From assembly GCA_001770785.1 (NCBI GenBank), contig MERZ01000411.1, forward strand, positions 1 to 19,156: a DNA stretch of 19,156 bases, in the 5' to 3' direction. Made by a program: the position numbers and the translations under genes. This DNA comes from Burkholderiales bacterium RIFCSPHIGHO2_12_FULL_61_11 (GTDB lineage: Bacteria; Pseudomonadota; Gammaproteobacteria; Burkholderiales; Burkholderiaceae_C). Shown here piece by piece: positions 1-8,300 of this stretch. The notes under the pieces were generated by a model that was not told where the DNA came from, did no database searches, and was given only the letters and a program-made list of their open reading frames with translations. How positions within the stretch are numbered: the first letter of the stretch is position 1; every line of letters starts with the position of its first letter.

Positions 1-336
1 ATCAATATGAGTTCTGTCAATGGTCTTTCGGGCCAGGCGGGGCAGGCCAACTATGCTGCCAGCAAGGCTGGAATGATCGGCTTCACCAAGTCCCTGGCGC
101 TTGAGGGTGCTTCCCGCAATATCACGGTCAATGTCATCGCGCCCGGCTACATCGACACCGCCATGGTTGGCCTTGTGACACCCGAGGTGCTCGAGAAAAT
201 CCTGAAGACGGTGCCGGCTGGCCGCCTGGGCACCCCCGCGGAGATTGCTCGCGGTGTTGTTTTTCTCGCTGCCGATGAAGCCGGGTTTATCACCGGCATC
301 ACCTTGTCAATCAACGGCGGCAAGTACCTGGCGTGA
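1..336 (+). CDS. Short-chain dehydrogenase/reductase, acetoacetyl-CoA reductase/FabG-like (5' truncated)
   Basis: This is the C-terminal 111 residues of a classical SDR enzyme; the Rossmann nucleotide-binding N-terminus lies left of the window. The visible part begins with the strand carrying the catalytic serine (NMSSVNG). The YxxxK pair follows in NYAASKAG, then the VNVIAPGYIDT segment that contacts the cofactor, and the usual C-terminus with GFITGITLSINGG. This matches NADPH-dependent beta-ketoacyl reductases: FabG (fatty-acid synthesis) and PhaB (acetoacetyl-CoA to 3-hydroxybutyryl-CoA for polyhydroxyalkanoate). The SSVNG and SINGG motifs lean towards PhaB-like members, but the missing half prevents a firm choice. 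The in-frame ATG at position 7 lies inside the catalytic core and is not the true start. No terminator is evident in the 56 bp before the next gene. Confidence 0.9.
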   Translation: MNMSSVNGLSGQAGQANYAASKAGMIGFTKSLALEGASRNITVNVIAPGYIDTAMVGLVTPEVLEKILKTVPAGRLGTPAEIARGVVFLAADEAGFITGITLSINGGKYLA

Positions 337-440
337 TTCGACCGTGCATTCGACCACCCGGCTGAGCCATTAGGCTGAATGCTTGTAGGACGATGGAGCC
401 AATGGCCGAAACCACTCCGGAACGCTGGCAAACTGGGGCG

Positions 441-1367
441 ATGCAAAATCTCAGGCGCCTGGTTTTAGATCACTGCTGGCTTGCGGCCGTGGCATTCGTA
501 TTGCTTGCAGCCGGCAGCGCGCTCGCGCAATCCGCGTCAGCGCCGGACGAGGAATCCAGGGTGGCCGCGCTGCTTGAAAAGCATGTCGCCCTGGCGGCGG
601 AGTTGAAGCAAAACCAATATCGACGGCCGCTTTATCTGGAGTCCTCGGAAAGCGACACAACCATCAGCGGGACGGTCTACGCCGTGCTGGATTCACCCTT
701 CAGCGCCTTCAGCACCACATTCAAAAGCCCCACGCGCTGGTGCGAGGTGTTGATTTTGCACCTCAACACCAAATATTGCCGGGCCAGCGCGGACTCCAGC
801 CCCAGCACGCTGGCGACGAGCGTCGGCAGGAAAACCGCGCAGCAGCTTGAAAATGCCTTTGCGCTCGATTTTGCCTTCCGCGTCGCTGCGGCCTCACCCA
901 ACTACCTGGCGGTTCAGCTCCATTCCGACCAAGGCCCTCTGAGCACCCATGATTACCGACTGGACCTTCAGGCGGTGCCGCTGCCTGATGGCAAGACCTT
1001 TATGCATTTGCGCTATTCGTATGGCTACGGAACGGTCGGCCGTCTGGCCATGCAGGCTTATCTGGCCACGCGGGGGCGTGGCAAAGTGGGGTTTACAAAA
1101 ATTAATCAAGGGGAAAAGCCAGACTATGTGGGCGGTATGCGTGGCGCCATCGAACGCAATACCATGCGCTACTATCTGGCCATTGAGGCCTATCAGGCAT
1201 CGCTCCGCCAAGCCCCTGAGCAACAAGTCGACAAGCGCTTTGAATACTGGTTTGACGCGACTGAAGCGTATTCCCGGCAACTCCATGAAGTCGATCGAGA
1301 GTCTTACCTCAAGATGAAAAAAGAGGAATACCAGCGCCAGCAAACCTCGCCATCGTCAACAGGCTGA
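441..1367 (+). CDS. Exported protein of unknown function with signal peptide
   Basis: I do not recognise the family. Starting at the ATG at 441 gives 308 residues beginning with a convincing Sec signal peptide: a basic n-region (MQNLRRLV), a hydrophobic core (WLAAVAFVLLAAG) and a probable cleavage after ALA, before QSASAP. In-frame ATGs at 393 and 402 would add 16 or 13 polar residues ahead of the signal, so I prefer 441, although no start has a good Shine-Dalgarno. The mature protein has two cysteines, in WCEVL and KYCRA, followed by several beta-rich stretches. Its C-terminal third is charged, helical and rich in Tyr, Glu and Lys, ending in KMKKEEYQRQQ. The early segment with aromatic and WCxxL residues recalls helix-grip (START-like) domains, but that is only an impression. 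A periplasmic location is inferred from the signal peptide. Confidence 0.7.
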   Translation: MQNLRRLVLDHCWLAAVAFVLLAAGSALAQSASAPDEESRVAALLEKHVALAAELKQNQYRRPLYLESSESDTTISGTVYAVLDSPFSAFSTTFKSPTRWCEVLILHLNTKYCRASADSSPSTLATSVGRKTAQQLENAFALDFAFRVAAASPNYLAVQLHSDQGPLSTHDYRLDLQAVPLPDGKTFMHLRYSYGYGTVGRLAMQAYLATRGRGKVGFTKINQGEKPDYVGGMRGAIERNTMRYYLAIEAYQASLRQAPEQQVDKRFEYWFDATEAYSRQLHEVDRESYLKMKKEEYQRQQTSPSSTG

Positions 1368-1429
1368 GCCGTTTGGCTGTGCCGGCAACAGGCGACGTGA
1401 ATCTCCTTATTGGCGATGCCGGCCCCTCT

Positions 1430-1618
1430 CTACACCGCTTGGGGCGGCGAACGGGTTCCCGGTTCACGAACGGGAAATACCGGCTCTGCTGGTGGCGGCT
1501 CGTTCACCCCGGGGGGTATTCCAGGCTCAGGTGGCACGATCAGTGGGGGCACATCATTGGGCACGTTGGTACCTGGAAGCGGTGGAACGGGTTGTGGCAC
1601 CGGAACGTGGGCATGCAT
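1430..1618 (-). CDS. Small proline-rich protein, function unknown
   Basis: This 62-residue frame is dominated by proline and valine, with runs such as VPPLIVPPEPGIPPGVNEPP. It contains no cysteine, no hydrophobic segment and no signal peptide. The start is decided by a GGAG Shine-Dalgarno six bases before the ATG at 1618; a TTG four codons upstream is less likely. The gene is the last of three minus-strand genes, 37 bp after the DUF883-like gene, and probably shares its transcript. Small proline-rich proteins of this look occur in Comamonadaceae near stress genes, as far as I recall, with no assigned role. The overlapping plus-strand frame (1410-1754) would encode a glycine-rich protein and has no comparable ribosome binding site. 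Confidence 0.55.
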   Translation of the reverse strand: MHAHVPVPQPVPPLPGTNVPNDVPPLIVPPEPGIPPGVNEPPPAEPVFPVREPGTRSPPQAV

Positions 1619-1655
1619 TGAAAGCTCCAAAAAAAAGTACTCAACAAAAACTGGA

Positions 1656-1982
1656 TTAGCGCGCTTGAGCCCGTCTGCGAGCGATGCGCTGGTGCAGCTG
1701 GGAGCGCAACAGCAGCATCACGACGGCCCCCGTTGCAGCGGCGAGCAAAGCTGATTGGCAGGGCTGCGCCGCCACACGGCGCTTGACCTGGGCAAGCAAC
1801 TCCTGGATGGCCGCCGCGGGGCCATCCTGCAGCGGGGGCAACTCAGGCCTGCCCGATGAGACCGCTTGAGCCAGCACGGCATCTTCGGCTGACTGCAGCA
1901 CCTTATCCTGAAGCTTGCGGTGAACTTCACAAGGGCCCGCAGAGCCTGCAATAGTGGGATGAGCGGGAGAAGAAGCGGGCAT
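1656..1982 (-). CDS. DUF883/ElaB-YqjD-like membrane-anchored protein
   Basis: The predicted product has 108 residues. The N-terminal 60 are polar and probably helical (EVHRKLQDKVLQSAEDAV). The C-terminus has the layout of the ElaB/YqjD/DUF883 family: a basic segment with RRVAAQPCQS, one transmembrane helix (ALLAAATGAVVMLLL) and a basic tail (RIARRR). In E. coli such proteins are tail-anchored in the inner membrane, made in stationary phase, and some bind ribosomes. The start at 1982 is chosen because upstream the frame only translates a homopurine tract into Lys/Glu/Arg and runs into the response regulator gene. No standard Shine-Dalgarno sits at the best distance, so the purine tract just upstream may take part in translation. 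The usual glycine-zipper of the family helix is weak here, so membership is probable rather than certain. Confidence 0.6.
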   Translation of the reverse strand: MPASSPAHPTIAGSAGPCEVHRKLQDKVLQSAEDAVLAQAVSSGRPELPPLQDGPAAAIQELLAQVKRRVAAQPCQSALLAAATGAVVMLLLRSQLHQRIARRRAQAR

Positions 1983-1993
1983 CTGAAAATTCG

Positions 1994-2040
1994 CTTTCTC
2001 TTTTCTTTTCTTTTCTTTTCTCTTTTCTCTTTTCTCTTCT
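1994..2040. repeat. Homopyrimidine/homopurine short tandem repeat
   Basis: The plus strand is almost purely pyrimidine for about 47 bases. It includes four perfect TTTTC units (2001-2020), two TCTTTTC units (2021-2034) and a decaying end. On the minus strand, which is the coding strand of the flanking genes, this is a purine tract ending about 12 bases before the ATG of the DUF883-like gene and lying 40 bases after the response regulator stop. It could bind ribosomal protein S1 or act as a diffuse Shine-Dalgarno. Its repeat nature also makes slippage likely. Confidence 0.85.
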
Positions 2041-2079
2041 TGTCGGGCTGATGGACGTATTGTGCTGAACGGGGATGCT

Positions 2080-2496
2080 TCAGTCCCCCGAATGCCTGGA
2101 ACTCTGATTGGCCGTGGCATCCAGCACCTGACTTTGGGTCACGCAATACGCCAGCAGGTCGTCGATCTCGGTTGACTTGTCAAAAACCGCATCGACACCT
2201 AACTGGGCACACCGCCTACGCATGTCCTGGGTCGCGAAATTGCTGAAGATCACCATTTTTTGCCGCGGGTCGCGCATGCGGCAGGCTTGGAGAACACCCA
2301 GGCCGCTGCCGCTTTTGAGAAACAGATCAACAATCGCCAGATCCCATTGGCCATCGTGGTGCGTGAGCCACGCACTGCCCTCCTCTTCGGTGTCAGACGT
2401 GCCCACAGTCTCGACGGGCGCGAGCTCTTCCAGCGTGCTGATGAGGTTATCGCGAATGATGGGATTGTCCTCAACGAGATAAGTTCTCATTTTCAT
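2080..2496 (-). CDS. Single-domain response regulator (CheY-like receiver)
   Basis: The 138-residue product is a receiver domain with almost nothing attached. The acidic pair is E9-D10 (LVEDNP), the phospho-acceptor is D57 in AIVDLFLKSGSG, the switch Ser/Thr position is S85 in VIFSNF, and the conserved lysine is K107 in FDKSTE. There is no DNA-binding or enzymatic output domain; the last 20 residues are polar. It would be phosphorylated by a histidine kinase that is not in this window and act by protein contact. A GGTGAG Shine-Dalgarno lies three bases before the ATG at 2496 and nine bases before a second in-frame ATG at 2490, so either may be used. It is the first gene of the minus-strand cluster with the DUF883-like and proline-rich genes, and is divergent from the small membrane protein and catalase. 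Confidence 0.88.
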   Translation of the reverse strand: MKMRTYLVEDNPIIRDNLISTLEELAPVETVGTSDTEEEGSAWLTHHDGQWDLAIVDLFLKSGSGLGVLQACRMRDPRQKMVIFSNFATQDMRRRCAQLGVDAVFDKSTEIDDLLAYCVTQSQVLDATANQSSRHSGD

Positions 2497-2804
2497 TGTC
2501 TCACCGCCATCGGTCAGTGATTAACGTAAACGTCATACATGCTGCAAATTTAAATCATGGCCGTCAGCGCAGGTGCCGGATGTGCCGCCGTGCCTTTGTA
2601 GGAGGACGCCTTATGAGGACAGTAAGGGCCCCTTCTGGTCAGAGCTCTGGACTCGCCGCCGCGGCGCTCCGGGTCAGCGCTGTCTTACGCCAGGAAAAGC
2701 CAGGCCTTACAGCAGACAGCGGCATCCGGCTACCCAATTTTCAGTTGCTGATGCGTATCGTGAGGGTGCCAGTGGCTGGAGTGGGCTTGAGGAGGGAAAT
2801 CATC
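2497..2804. other. Divergent intergenic region between response regulator and membrane protein genes
   Basis: About 308 bases separate the two divergent genes. The end near the response regulator is AT-richer (2519-2560), with an ATTTAAAT palindrome at 2549-2556, and is the likeliest place for the minus-strand promoter; no convincing -35/-10 pair could be fixed. On the plus strand a strong AGGAGG (2600-2605) sits seven bases before an ATG at 2613, in frame with the membrane protein at 2805, so this stretch may be partly translated. No RNA gene, terminator or repeat was recognised. Confidence 0.5.
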
Positions 2805-3074
2805 ATGAAATTCGGGGGTGGACTGTTGACCGGCGTGACCACAGGGCTCGTGACTGCCTGGAAAGCGCATGCCAGTCATCAACATACCGATTTGCTCCCC
2901 ATTTTTCTAGCGGTGCTGGCTGGGGCGGCAGGCCTGTTCTTGTTCTCGCTGCTGTTGCCCGACGAGCTTGCTCAGACCGCGCAGGAGTTCATCGGCTGGT
3001 GTCTGGCCGGATTGGTTGCAGCGCTGGCCCTGCTGGCAAGCGTGAAGGTCCTGGAAGACCTGCTCGATTCATAA
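2805..3074 (+). CDS. Small multi-pass membrane protein, function unknown
   Basis: With the ATG at 2805 the product has 89 residues and is mostly hydrophobic. There are two clear membrane segments (PIFLAVLAGAAGLFLFSLLL and FIGWCLAGLVAALALLASV) and a weaker N-terminal one (GGGLLTGVTTGLVTAW). It ends in an acidic KVLEDLLDS tail. The start has an excellent Shine-Dalgarno, GGAGGG at 2791-2796, eight bases upstream. An alternative in-frame ATG at 2613, also with a good AGGAGG, would add 64 Arg-rich residues; I consider this less likely because that extension is low-complexity and not hydrophobic. The gene is 85 bp upstream of the catalase and may share its transcript. I do not recognise the family. 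Confidence 0.6.
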   Translation: MKFGGGLLTGVTTGLVTAWKAHASHQHTDLLPIFLAVLAGAAGLFLFSLLLPDELAQTAQEFIGWCLAGLVAALALLASVKVLEDLLDS

Positions 3075-3159
3075 ATTCTGGTGGCGCACGGTGCGGCCTG
3101 CCCTCCCGGTTTGGGGCAGAGCGGCAACGTCAATATTTTCATTTGATCAAGGAATTTAC

Positions 3160-5334
3160 ATGCCTCCATCCAAGCGCAAGTCTGCGAGCCCTGTCAGGAA
3201 TTCGGAGGGCGCCAAAGACAAAAAAAGCCAGCTTGAGGCCTTCACCAGCGGTGCAGCGCATGGGTTGACAACCAATCAGGGGCTGCAGATTCCGGATAAC
3301 CACAATTCCCTGAAGGCGGGCGTTCGCGGCCCCACCCTGATGGAAGACTTTATCCTCCGCGAAAAAATCACCCATTTTGACCATGAGCGCATTCCTGAGC
3401 GCGTCGTTCATGCCCGCGGCTCAGGAGCGCACGGTTATTTCAAGGTGTACAAGCCCATGGTGCAGTACACCAGCGCTGCTTTTTTGCAGAACCCGGAAAT
3501 CGAAACACCCGTGTTTGTGCGTTTTTCAACCGTGGCGGGCTCCAGGGGTTCAGCTGATACGGTGCGCGATGCGCGGGGTTTTGCTGTCAAGTTTTATACC
3601 CATGAAGGCAACTACGACCTGGTGGGAAACAACATCCCTGTTTTCTTCATCCAGGACGCCATCAAATTTCCCGACCTGATCCACGCGGTCAAGCCGGAGC
3701 CGCGGCATGAAATACCGCAAGCGGCCAGCGCCCACGACACCTTTTGGGATTTTGCTTCATTGATGCCAGAGTCCACCCACATGCTCATGTGGATCATGTC
3801 CGACCGTGCGCTGCCGCGCAGTCTGCGCATGATGGAGGGATTTGGAGTTCACGCGTTTCGCTTCATCAACGCTCACGGCAATAGCTATTTCGTAAAGTTC
3901 CACTGGAAACCGAAGCTGGGCGTGCACGGACTGGCGTGGGACGAGGCGCAAAAAATAGCTGGCAAAGACCCCGATTTTCACCGGCGCGACCTATGGGAAG
4001 TGATTGAAAACGGCAATTTTCCAGAATGGGAACTGGGCGTTCAGATTGTGGACGCTGGACAGGAAGGCGCGCTGGGCTTTGACATTCTGGATCCGACCAA
4101 GCTGATTCCCGAGGCGCAAGTGCCAGTGCAGATCATTGGCAAGATGGTGCTGAACCGCAACCCGGATAATTTCTTTGCTGAAACCGAACAGATCGCGTTT
4201 CATCCGGGCCATCTGGTGCCAGGCATTGATTTCTCAAATGATCCGCTGCTGCAGGGCCGTCTTTTCTCGTACACCGACACCCAGTTGTCGCGGCTGGGCA
4301 GCGCCAACTTCCATGAAATACCGATTAACCAGGGCGTCTGCCCAGTTCATAATTTTCAGCGCGATGGCCAGCACCGCCAGACCATCAACAAGGAGCGTGT
4401 GGCTTACGAGCCCAACAGCTTGGGAAATGGGAGCGAGTTCAGGGTCGATGGCGCGGCCCAGGGTTTTCAGTCCTATCCTGATCAAATTGAAGCGCCGAAA
4501 ATCAGGTACCGCAGCCCTTCGTTTGACGACCATTTTTCCCAGGCTACCTTGTTCTGGAATAGCCAGAGCACGGCCGAAAAAGACCATATCGTTGCAGCGT
4601 TCAGGTTTGAGCTGTCCAAAGTCGACGTTCCCGAGATCCGTCAGCGCATGGTTGACAACCTCGCGCATGTTGACCTGAAACTGGCCACGCGAGTCGCGGC
4701 ACCGCTGGGCATCAAACCCCCGGACCCGAAAGCCGCCAAGGGTCGCCTCGGCTTTCGCGATTACCGGATCACCAACAAGGTGGACGAAGACCCTGCCTTG
4801 AGCATGTTGGCGCGGCCAAGCGGCGGAATAAAAACCCGCAAGGTCGCCATCCTGGTGGCCGATGGCGTGGAAGCCGGTCCCCTTCGCCGCATCCAGCAAG
4901 ACCTGATCGATGCCGGTGCCTTGTGCAGACTGGTTGCGCCCCACTTGGGCACGGTAAACACCGCCAGCGGCCGCCAGCTCGCGGTTGACCACACTTTTGC
5001 CAATATGCCGTCGGTGATGTTTGATGCCGTGCTGATTCCCGGGGGTGGCGACTGCGCGGCTGCGCTGTGTCGATTGGGTGACGCCGTCCATTTTGTACTG
5101 GAGGCCTATAAACACTGCAAGACCATTTGCGCGGTGTGCGACGGCGTCCAATTGCTAGGCACGCTGGGGTTCAATCAAGGCGAAAACCCGGACTTGGTGA
5201 GCCTGCCCACGGCGGGCGTCATCATTGCCGATGCCCGCAAAGTTCTGGATGGGCAGGTGTCGCAAAACTTCATGGCTGCCATGGCCCTGCATCGGCATTG
5301 GGACCGGCTCAACCTTGACGCGATCCCGGCTTGA
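3160..5334 (+). CDS. katE: Large-subunit monofunctional catalase, HPII type
   Basis: This enzyme dismutates hydrogen peroxide to water and oxygen in the cytoplasm using heme. The 724-residue product aligns by eye with E. coli HPII (753) at a constant offset of about 44. The essential distal histidine is H84 ([14 protein letters not shown]), with S123 and N157 (DLVGNN). The proximal heme ligand is Y371 in [14 protein letters not shown], with R367 before it. The C-terminal 160 residues form the flavodoxin/DJ-1-like domain that marks large catalases, ending in DAIPA much as HPII ends in DKIPA. Its N-terminus is shorter than in HPII. AAGGA (3149-3153) six bases before the ATG fixes the start; the open frame extends back to 3091 without support. 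In E. coli katE depends on RpoS, but no such signal can be read here. C660 in the C-terminal domain is unusual. Confidence 0.97.
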   Translation: MPPSKRKSASPVRNSEGAKDKKSQLEAFTSGAAHGLTTNQGLQIPDNHNSLKAGVRGPTLMEDFILREKITHFDHERIPERVVHARGSGAHGYFKVYKPMVQYTSAAFLQNPEIETPVFVRFSTVAGSRGSADTVRDARGFAVKFYTHEGNYDLVGNNIPVFFIQDAIKFPDLIHAVKPEPRHEIPQAASAHDTFWDFASLMPESTHMLMWIMSDRALPRSLRMMEGFGVHAFRFINAHGNSYFVKFHWKPKLGVHGLAWDEAQKIAGKDPDFHRRDLWEVIENGNFPEWELGVQIVDAGQEGALGFDILDPTKLIPEAQVPVQIIGKMVLNRNPDNFFAETEQIAFHPGHLVPGIDFSNDPLLQGRLFSYTDTQLSRLGSANFHEIPINQGVCPVHNFQRDGQHRQTINKERVAYEPNSLGNGSEFRVDGAAQGFQSYPDQIEAPKIRYRSPSFDDHFSQATLFWNSQSTAEKDHIVAAFRFELSKVDVPEIRQRMVDNLAHVDLKLATRVAAPLGIKPPDPKAAKGRLGFRDYRITNKVDEDPALSMLARPSGGIKTRKVAILVADGVEAGPLRRIQQDLIDAGALCRLVAPHLGTVNTASGRQLAVDHTFANMPSVMFDAVLIPGGGDCAAALCRLGDAVHFVLEAYKHCKTICAVCDGVQLLGTLGFNQGENPDLVSLPTAGVIIADARKVLDGQVSQNFMAAMALHRHWDRLNLDAIPA

Positions 5335-5369
5335 AAAGCCTTCCCGGCTCATAAGCGCCCTCGCTCATG

Positions 5370-8300
5370 TCAATCAACCCACTTGCGCGCGTTGTGCCAG
5401 AGTTGCAGCCACGGGCTGGCGCTGCGCTTGTCCTGGTCGGTCCAGCTCATCTGGATGTTGCGAAACACCCGTTCGGGGTGCGGCATCAGGGCGGTAAAGC
5501 GGCCGTCAGGCGTGGTCACGCTGGTGAGGCCGCCAGCGCTGCCGTTGGGGTTGAACGGATAGGCTTCGGTGGCTGCGCCGGTGTTGTCCACGAAACGCAT
5601 CGCGGCAATCGCTTTGTCTGCGTTGCCACGGTAGCGGAAGTTGGCATAACCCTCGCCGTGCGCCACCGCAATCGGTAGCCGGCTGCCGGCCATGCCGGCA
5701 AAGAACAGGCTGGGTGAATCGACCACTTCCACCATCGACAGGCGGGCTTCGAAACGCTCGCTCTGATTGGTGGTGAAGCGCGGCCAGGCTTCGGCACCCG
5801 GAATGATGTCGGCCAACTCGGCAAACATCTGGCAGCCGTTGCACACGCCCAGGCCAAAGGTGTCTTGTCTTGCAAAAAAAGCCTTGAACTGGTCGGCCAG
5901 CACCGGATTGAAGGTGATCGAGCGCGCCCAGCCGATTCCAGCGCCCAGCGTGTCGCCGTAGCTGAAGCCGCCGCAGGCCACCACGCCCTTGAAATCCGAC
6001 AATCTGGCACGGCCACTCTGCAGGTCGGTCATGTGGACATCGCAGACTTCAAACCCCGCCTGCGTGAAGGCGTAAGCCATCTCGACATGCGAATTGACGC
6101 CCTGCTCGCGCAGCAGCGCCACGAAGGGTCGGGACAGGTTCAGGTAGGGCGCGGCGACGCCCTCACCCCGGCTCTCTCCCAAAGGGCGAGGGAGGAATAC
6201 ATGCAGGCCCGGGTCTGCCGGTTGGCCAGCGCAAGTGTGTTCCGCATCGGCGCAAGCCGGGTTGTCGCGCTGCTGGCAAATCCTCCAGCTCACCGAGTCC
6301 CAAACCTGGTGCAGGTCTTGCAAACTGGCCTTGAACACCGCTTTGGTGTCGCGCCAAATCTGGATTTCGCCCTTGCCGGCTTCCAGAGCGGCCTGTTGCG
6401 GGCGTGTTTTTCCCACCACATGACTGAACATGGAGAGTTCGTGCTTGCGCAGGGTTTGCATCACGTCATTTCGCGCTTCGGTACGCACCTGAATGACGGC
6501 GCCCAGCTCTTCAGTGAACAGCGCCTTGAGCGTCAGCTCGTCGCGTCGCCCGCTGACCTGGCTTGCCCAGTTTTTACTGTCGCCAGCGTCCATTCGACTG
6601 TCGCTGATGCCATCGCCCTCCAGCAGCAGCATGTCAATATTGAGCGACACCCCGACATGCCCGGCAAAGGCCATTTCACAGCAGCAAGCAAACAGGCCGC
6701 CGTCGCTGCGGTCGTGATACGCCAGAATCTGCCCCTGCGCGCGCAATTCGTTGATGGCGTTGACCAGATTGACCAGGTCTTTCGGGTCGTCCAGATCGGG
6801 CACGGCGCCGTCTTCCAGGTTCAGGCTTTGCGCCAGGATGGAGCCGCCCATGCGATTCTGGCCCTTGCCCAGGTCAATCAGGATCAGCGTGGTGTCGGCT
6901 TCAAGCGTGTTCAGCTGAGGCGTGAGCGTGCCGCGTACATCCGCCAGCGTGGCGAAGGCGCTGACAATCAGCGACACAGGAGAAGTCACTTTTTTGTTCT
7001 CGCCCTCATCGCTCCAGACCGTGCGCATCGACAGCGAATCCTTGCCGACGGGAATCGACACGCCCAACGCCGGGCACAGTTCCATGCCGACCGCCTTGAC
7101 GGTCTCAAACAAAGCCGCGTCCTGCCCCGGCTCGCCGCAAGCGGCCATCCAGTTGGCCGACAGCTTGACGCGCGGCAACTCAATCGGGGCCGCCAGCAAA
7201 TTGGTAATGGCTTCGGCGACAGCCATGCGGCCCGATGCGGCGGCATTGACGGCCGCCAGCGGCGTACGCTCGCCCAGGCTCATGGCCTCGCCGCCAAATC
7301 CCTGGTAGTCGGCCAGCGTCACCGCGCAGTCAGCCACCGGCACCTGCCAGGGGCCGACCATCTGGTCGCGGTGCGTCAGGCCGCCCACGGTGCGGTCGCC
7401 AATGGTGATCAAAAAGCGCTTGGACGCTACCGTCGGGTGGCTCAGCACGGCGATGCAGCTTTTTTGCAGGTCAACGCCCGTCAGGTCGATCGGCTCAATG
7501 GCGCGCGCGATGCGCTTCACGTCGCGCTGCATCTTGGGCGGTTTTCCCAGCAGAACATTCATCGGCATGTTTACCGGGGCCCCCACGTTCGGCACTGGCG
7601 TGTCCTCACTGCCCCCCGAGGGGGCTGCGCTTGCTTGGGGCGGCCCGGCGCGGCGCGCGGCCTGCGCGTCCGACAGCACCAGCTGTTTTTCCTCAGTCGC
7701 CACGCCAATCACGGCAAAGGGACAGCGCTCGCGCTCGCAAAATGCCGCAAATTGTGGCAGCGACTCAGGCGCAATTGCCATCACATAACGCTCCTGGCTT
7801 TCGTTGCTCCAGATTTCCTTGGGCGACATGCCGCTTTCTTCCAGCGGTACCGCGCGCAGGTCAAAACGGGCACCGCGCCCGGCGTCGTTGACGAGCTCGG
7901 GGAAGGCATTGGACAGCCCGCCTGCGCCGACGTCGTGAATCGCCAGAATCGGATTGACCGCGCCCAGCTGGGCGCACTGGTTGATGACTTCCTGGGCCCG
8001 GCGCTCAATTTCAGGGTTGCCACGCTGCACCGAATCAAAGTCGAGCTGCGCCGCGTTGGCGCCCGAGGCCATGGAGCTGGCCGCGCTGCCGCCCATGCCG
8101 ATGCGCATGCCGGGGCCGCCCAGCTGGATCAGCAGCGTGCCCGCAAGGAAGCGTATTTTGTGGGTGAGCCCGGCGTCAATCGTGCCCACGCCACCGGCCA
8201 GCATGATGGGCTTGTGGTAGCCCCAGCGCTGTCCGCCCACGGTTTGCTCGTATTCACGAAAGTAGCCGGCCAGATTGGGCCGGCCAAACTCATTGTTGAA

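Noticed and set aside
1381..1423. GCCGGCA...TGCCGGC inverted repeat as a bidirectional terminator
   Set aside because: The seven-base arms are separated by 29 bases and no T-run follows; GC-rich sequence gives such pairs by chance.
1410..1754. Glycine-rich plus-strand frame opposite the proline-rich gene
   Set aside because: Gly-rich translation is the mirror of a proline-rich gene. It runs on into the DUF883-like gene and lacks a Shine-Dalgarno, whereas the minus-strand frame has GGAG at the correct distance.
1983..2120. N-terminal extension of the DUF883-like protein through the Lys/Glu/Arg-rich tract
   Set aside because: It overlaps the end of the response regulator gene and only translates a simple repeat; the ATG at 1982 gives a family-like length.
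4234..5151. A 305-codon minus-strand open frame opposite katE
   Set aside because: It is antisense to the conserved catalase sequence, with no motif and no ribosome binding site; a codon-bias shadow.
5328..5340. GGCTT-GAA-AAGCC hairpin at the katE stop as a terminator
   Set aside because: Only five base pairs and no T-run on either strand, so it is not supported as a terminator.
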